From RGIG3009 sp964490085 (GTDB taxonomy: Bacteria; Bacillota; Clostridia; Oscillospirales; Acutalibacteraceae), in NCBI GenBank assembly GCA_964490085.1, contig CAZBAO010000070.1, forward strand, positions 1 through 7,811: 7,811 nt of DNA, read 5' to 3'. The notes beneath the pieces are model-generated. The model saw only the letters and a program-made list of their open reading frames with translations. It was not told the DNA's origin and made no database searches. Positions 6,294 to 7,811 of this stretch are shown piece after piece; the stretch's first letter is position 1; the number at the start of each line of letters is the position of its first letter. Both the position numbers and the translations under genes were made by a program.

Positions 6294-7256
6294 ATGAATA
6301 CTGAACACGATGTAACGATACAGCAGTACTACCGCCATGCTTGCGTTCTGACGGCCGCAGTGACGGTGATCCTTGCCGTTTTGCGCACCGCGTTAACGCC
6401 GACGGCGTTCGATCAGCCGCTTCCGTACGGCATTGTGTTGGGAGCTGCCGGTGTGGTGCTTGCTGTGTTGCTGGTGCTTTCCGGCTTAAAACACACACCG
6501 CCGATCACGGTCGGCGGCCGCATGGCAAGGGTATCCGCGGCAGGAGCTGCTGTGGTTGGAGCGGCGTTTGTGATCTTTTCGGGCGTAACCGCGCACGAAT
6601 GGTTCGCGTGGGGTGTCGTTCCGTATCCGAGTAAGGCAACGCTTAACGGGTTCGATCAGCTGCTGGTGTTTTTTCTGATCGCCGCCGGCCTTGCCGCAGG
6701 GGCGCTTTTCCTGTTATCGGCCGTGCGTTGGTGGCGCTGTGAGCGCACGACACGGCGGTGCATGCCGTTGCTTGCGTTGGCTCCGGTATTCTGGAGCTGG
6801 ATCCGGCTGATCCGCTATATCACGTCGCACGTCAGCTCGATCGGTTTGTTTCGTAACGTGTACGACCTGAGTATGATCGTCTTTGAAATGCTGTTTTTCG
6901 TGCTGTTGGCGCGGTACGTGTCCGGCGTCGGTGAAAAGCCTTCCCGTTTCTTCTTTGGCGTATCACTGTGCACCGGCCTGCTGTGCGCCGTGAGCTGTAT
7001 TACGCGCGCCGCACTGTTTCTGGCGCAGGATCAGGCGGCGTTCGATACCTGCGCACTGGTCACCGCACCGGATTTCGGTGTGGCGGCGTTCGCCTTGATA
7101 ACCGCGTTTGCGCAAAGCTTCGGTACCGCGTGTGAAGACGAAGAGCCCGAAACGGAGGAGGAGCCCCTCGTTAAAAAAGACGACGGAGAGGGCGCTGAGT
7201 ATCTTCTCAGTGACCAATGGTTCACGGTATATGATCCGGAAGAGGAACGCTCTTAG
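6294..7256 (+). CDS. Unrecognised polytopic membrane protein with acidic cytoplasmic-type tail
   Basis: Product is 320 residues, not assigned to a named family. About eight hydrophobic helices can be seen, near residues 16-34, 43-63, 80-98, 121-142, 156-172, 188-208, 218-240 and 257-276. Short loops contain basic clusters (RWWRCERTTRRC, 145-156). The most distinctive part is PVFWSWIRLIRYITSHVSSIGLFRNVYDLSMIVFE, about residues 164-198, rich in Trp/Arg/Tyr. Residues 280-320 form a soluble tail that is strongly acidic at its start (EDEEPETEEEP) and contains two Lys. An even helix count would place both ends on the same side, probably the cytoplasm. I recall similar uncharacterised membrane proteins in Oscillospiraceae genomes, but from memory only. 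It has its own promoter, follows the citrate synthase terminator, and has no clear terminator before gap. No transporter or enzyme motif is evident, so I give no function. Confidence 0.85.
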   Translation: MNTEHDVTIQQYYRHACVLTAAVTVILAVLRTALTPTAFDQPLPYGIVLGAAGVVLAVLLVLSGLKHTPPITVGGRMARVSAAGAAVVGAAFVIFSGVTAHEWFAWGVVPYPSKATLNGFDQLLVFFLIAAGLAAGALFLLSAVRWWRCERTTRRCMPLLALAPVFWSWIRLIRYITSHVSSIGLFRNVYDLSMIVFEMLFFVLLARYVSGVGEKPSRFFFGVSLCTGLLCAVSCITRAALFLAQDQAAFDTCALVTAPDFGVAAFALITAFAQSFGTACEDEEPETEEEPLVKKDDGEGAEYLLSDQWFTVYDPEEERS

Positions 7257-7328
7257 GCAAAATTCACGAAAAATCCGTTTTGGGGACGAATTCCTTGCCG
7301 CAACGGTATAAATTTAGTCGCTGTGGTT

Positions 7329-7375
7329 AAAATTTTATCAAAGTTCTTGAAAATTGCGCGCAAAGAGTGTAATAT
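7329..7375 (+). promoter_or_regulatory. Strong sigma-A promoter of gap with AT-rich upstream element
   Basis: TTGAAA (7347-7352), 17 bases, then TAATAT (7370-7375), a near-consensus pair at ideal spacing. AAAATTTT (7329-7336) lies about 46-53 bases before the predicted start near 7382, where an UP element would bind the polymerase alpha subunit. The leader is about 27 bases. The rest of 7257-7346 shows no gene and no convincing terminator. Confidence 0.85.
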
Positions 7376-7394
7376 GGTAAAAGATTAAATAATT

Positions 7395-7411
7395 GGAGGA
7401 ATTTAGTTATG
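7395..7411 (+). promoter_or_regulatory. Ribosome binding site of gap
   Basis: A full-strength GGAGG (7395-7399) lies 9 bases before the ATG at 7409-7411. Together with the promoter this suggests high expression. Confidence 0.9.
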
Positions 7412-7811
7412 GCAGTTAAAGTTGCAATCAATGGCTTTGGCCGCATCGGCCGTCTGGCGTTCCGTCAGATGTTTGGCGCCGAGGGCTACGAAATCGTTGC
7501 GATCAACGATCTTACTAAACCCAGCATGCTGGCTCATCTTCTGAAGTACGACACCGCTCAGGGTCGTTACGACGGTCACACCGTCGTTGCTGACGACGAG
7601 GCCGGTACCATCACCGTAGACGGCAAAGAGCTGAAGATCTATGCTGAGAAAAACGCTGCGGATCTGCCCTGGGGCGAGCTGGATGTGGACGTCGTGCTGG
7701 AGTGCACCGGCTTCTACTGCAGCAAGGATAAGAGCCAGGCTCACATCGACGCCGGCGCGAAGAAGGTCGTTATCTCGGCTCCTGCCGGCAACGACCTGAA
7801 GACCATCGTGT
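7409..7811 (+). CDS. gap: Glyceraldehyde-3-phosphate dehydrogenase (3' end outside window)
   Basis: This cytoplasmic glycolytic enzyme oxidises glyceraldehyde-3-phosphate with NAD and phosphate to 1,3-bisphosphoglycerate. The window holds the first 134 residues of roughly 335. Visible features of the NAD-binding Rossmann domain are NGFGRIGR (residues 8-15), IND with D34 (an acidic residue here usually favours NAD over NADP), HLLKYDTAQGRYDG (43-56), ECTGF (98-102) and KKVVISAPA (118-126). The catalytic Cys and the substrate domain lie beyond the right edge. Codon bias resembles PFOR, consistent with high expression. Whether pgk or other glycolytic genes follow cannot be seen. Confidence 0.97.
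   Translation, partial: MAVKVAINGFGRIGRLAFRQMFGAEGYEIVAINDLTKPSMLAHLLKYDTAQGRYDGHTVVADDEAGTITVDGKELKIYAEKNAADLPWGELDVDVVLECTGFYCSKDKSQAHIDAGAKKVVISAPAGNDLKTIV

Noticed and set aside
7257..7346. Possible terminator or second promoter (TATAAA at 7307-7312) upstream of gap
   Set aside because: No stem longer than 4-5 bp is followed by a T run, and no -35 hexamer lies at usable spacing from TATAAA.
1..7811. Mobile elements, CRISPR arrays, tRNA, rRNA, toxin-antitoxin or defence genes
   Set aside because: I looked on both strands and found no transposase or integrase motifs, spaced direct repeats, tRNA-like folds or small gene pairs; the region looks like ordinary core chromosome.

Overview
This window looks like part of the chromosome of an anaerobic, probably spore-forming Clostridia-type Firmicute. 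I estimate its GC content at mid-50s %, which would fit the Oscillospiraceae/Ruminococcaceae, but that placement is inference. The evidence is a single-chain pyruvate:ferredoxin oxidoreductase, a long clostridial-style citrate synthase, a SpoIID-family sporulation transglycosylase, GGAGG-type ribosome binding sites and sigma-A-like promoters. No mobile element, CRISPR array, tRNA, rRNA or clear sign of horizontal transfer is visible.

Layout, left to right. (1) 1-2880 (+): the C-terminal ~80% of pyruvate:ferredoxin oxidoreductase (its N-terminus lies off the left edge), closed by a very strong hairpin terminator at 2891-2930. (2) 3028-3747 (+): a six-helix membrane protein of the YjdF/DUF2238 type, beginning at a TTG codon. 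(3) 3751-4731 (-): a membrane-anchored SpoIID-family protein that converges on gene 2 with only 3 bp between stop codons. (4) 4732-4820: an 89-bp divergent intergenic region with a good promoter for the next gene and a perfect 8-4-8 palindrome across its -10 element and predicted start point. (5) 4821-6176 (+): Si-type citrate synthase, also beginning at TTG, closed by a hairpin terminator at 6184-6216. (6) 6294-7256 (+): an unrecognised membrane protein with about eight helices and an acidic C-terminal tail, with its own promoter and a very short leader. (7) 7409-7811 (+): the first 134 residues of glyceraldehyde-3-phosphate dehydrogenase, behind a textbook promoter; it runs off the right edge.

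How they fit together: three central-carbon enzymes sit close to each other. GAPDH is in glycolysis, PFOR turns pyruvate into acetyl-CoA and reduced ferredoxin, and citrate synthase turns acetyl-CoA and oxaloacetate into citrate, probably for glutamate synthesis. They are not an operon: citrate synthase and gap each have their own promoter, and PFOR and citrate synthase each have their own terminator. Genes 2, 3 and 6 are membrane or envelope genes with no visible functional link to these enzymes. I found no previously undescribed multi-gene system. The most interesting points are the palindrome over the citrate synthase promoter, the nearly abutting convergent pair, the in-frame 9-bp repeat in the SpoIID linker, and the orphan membrane protein.
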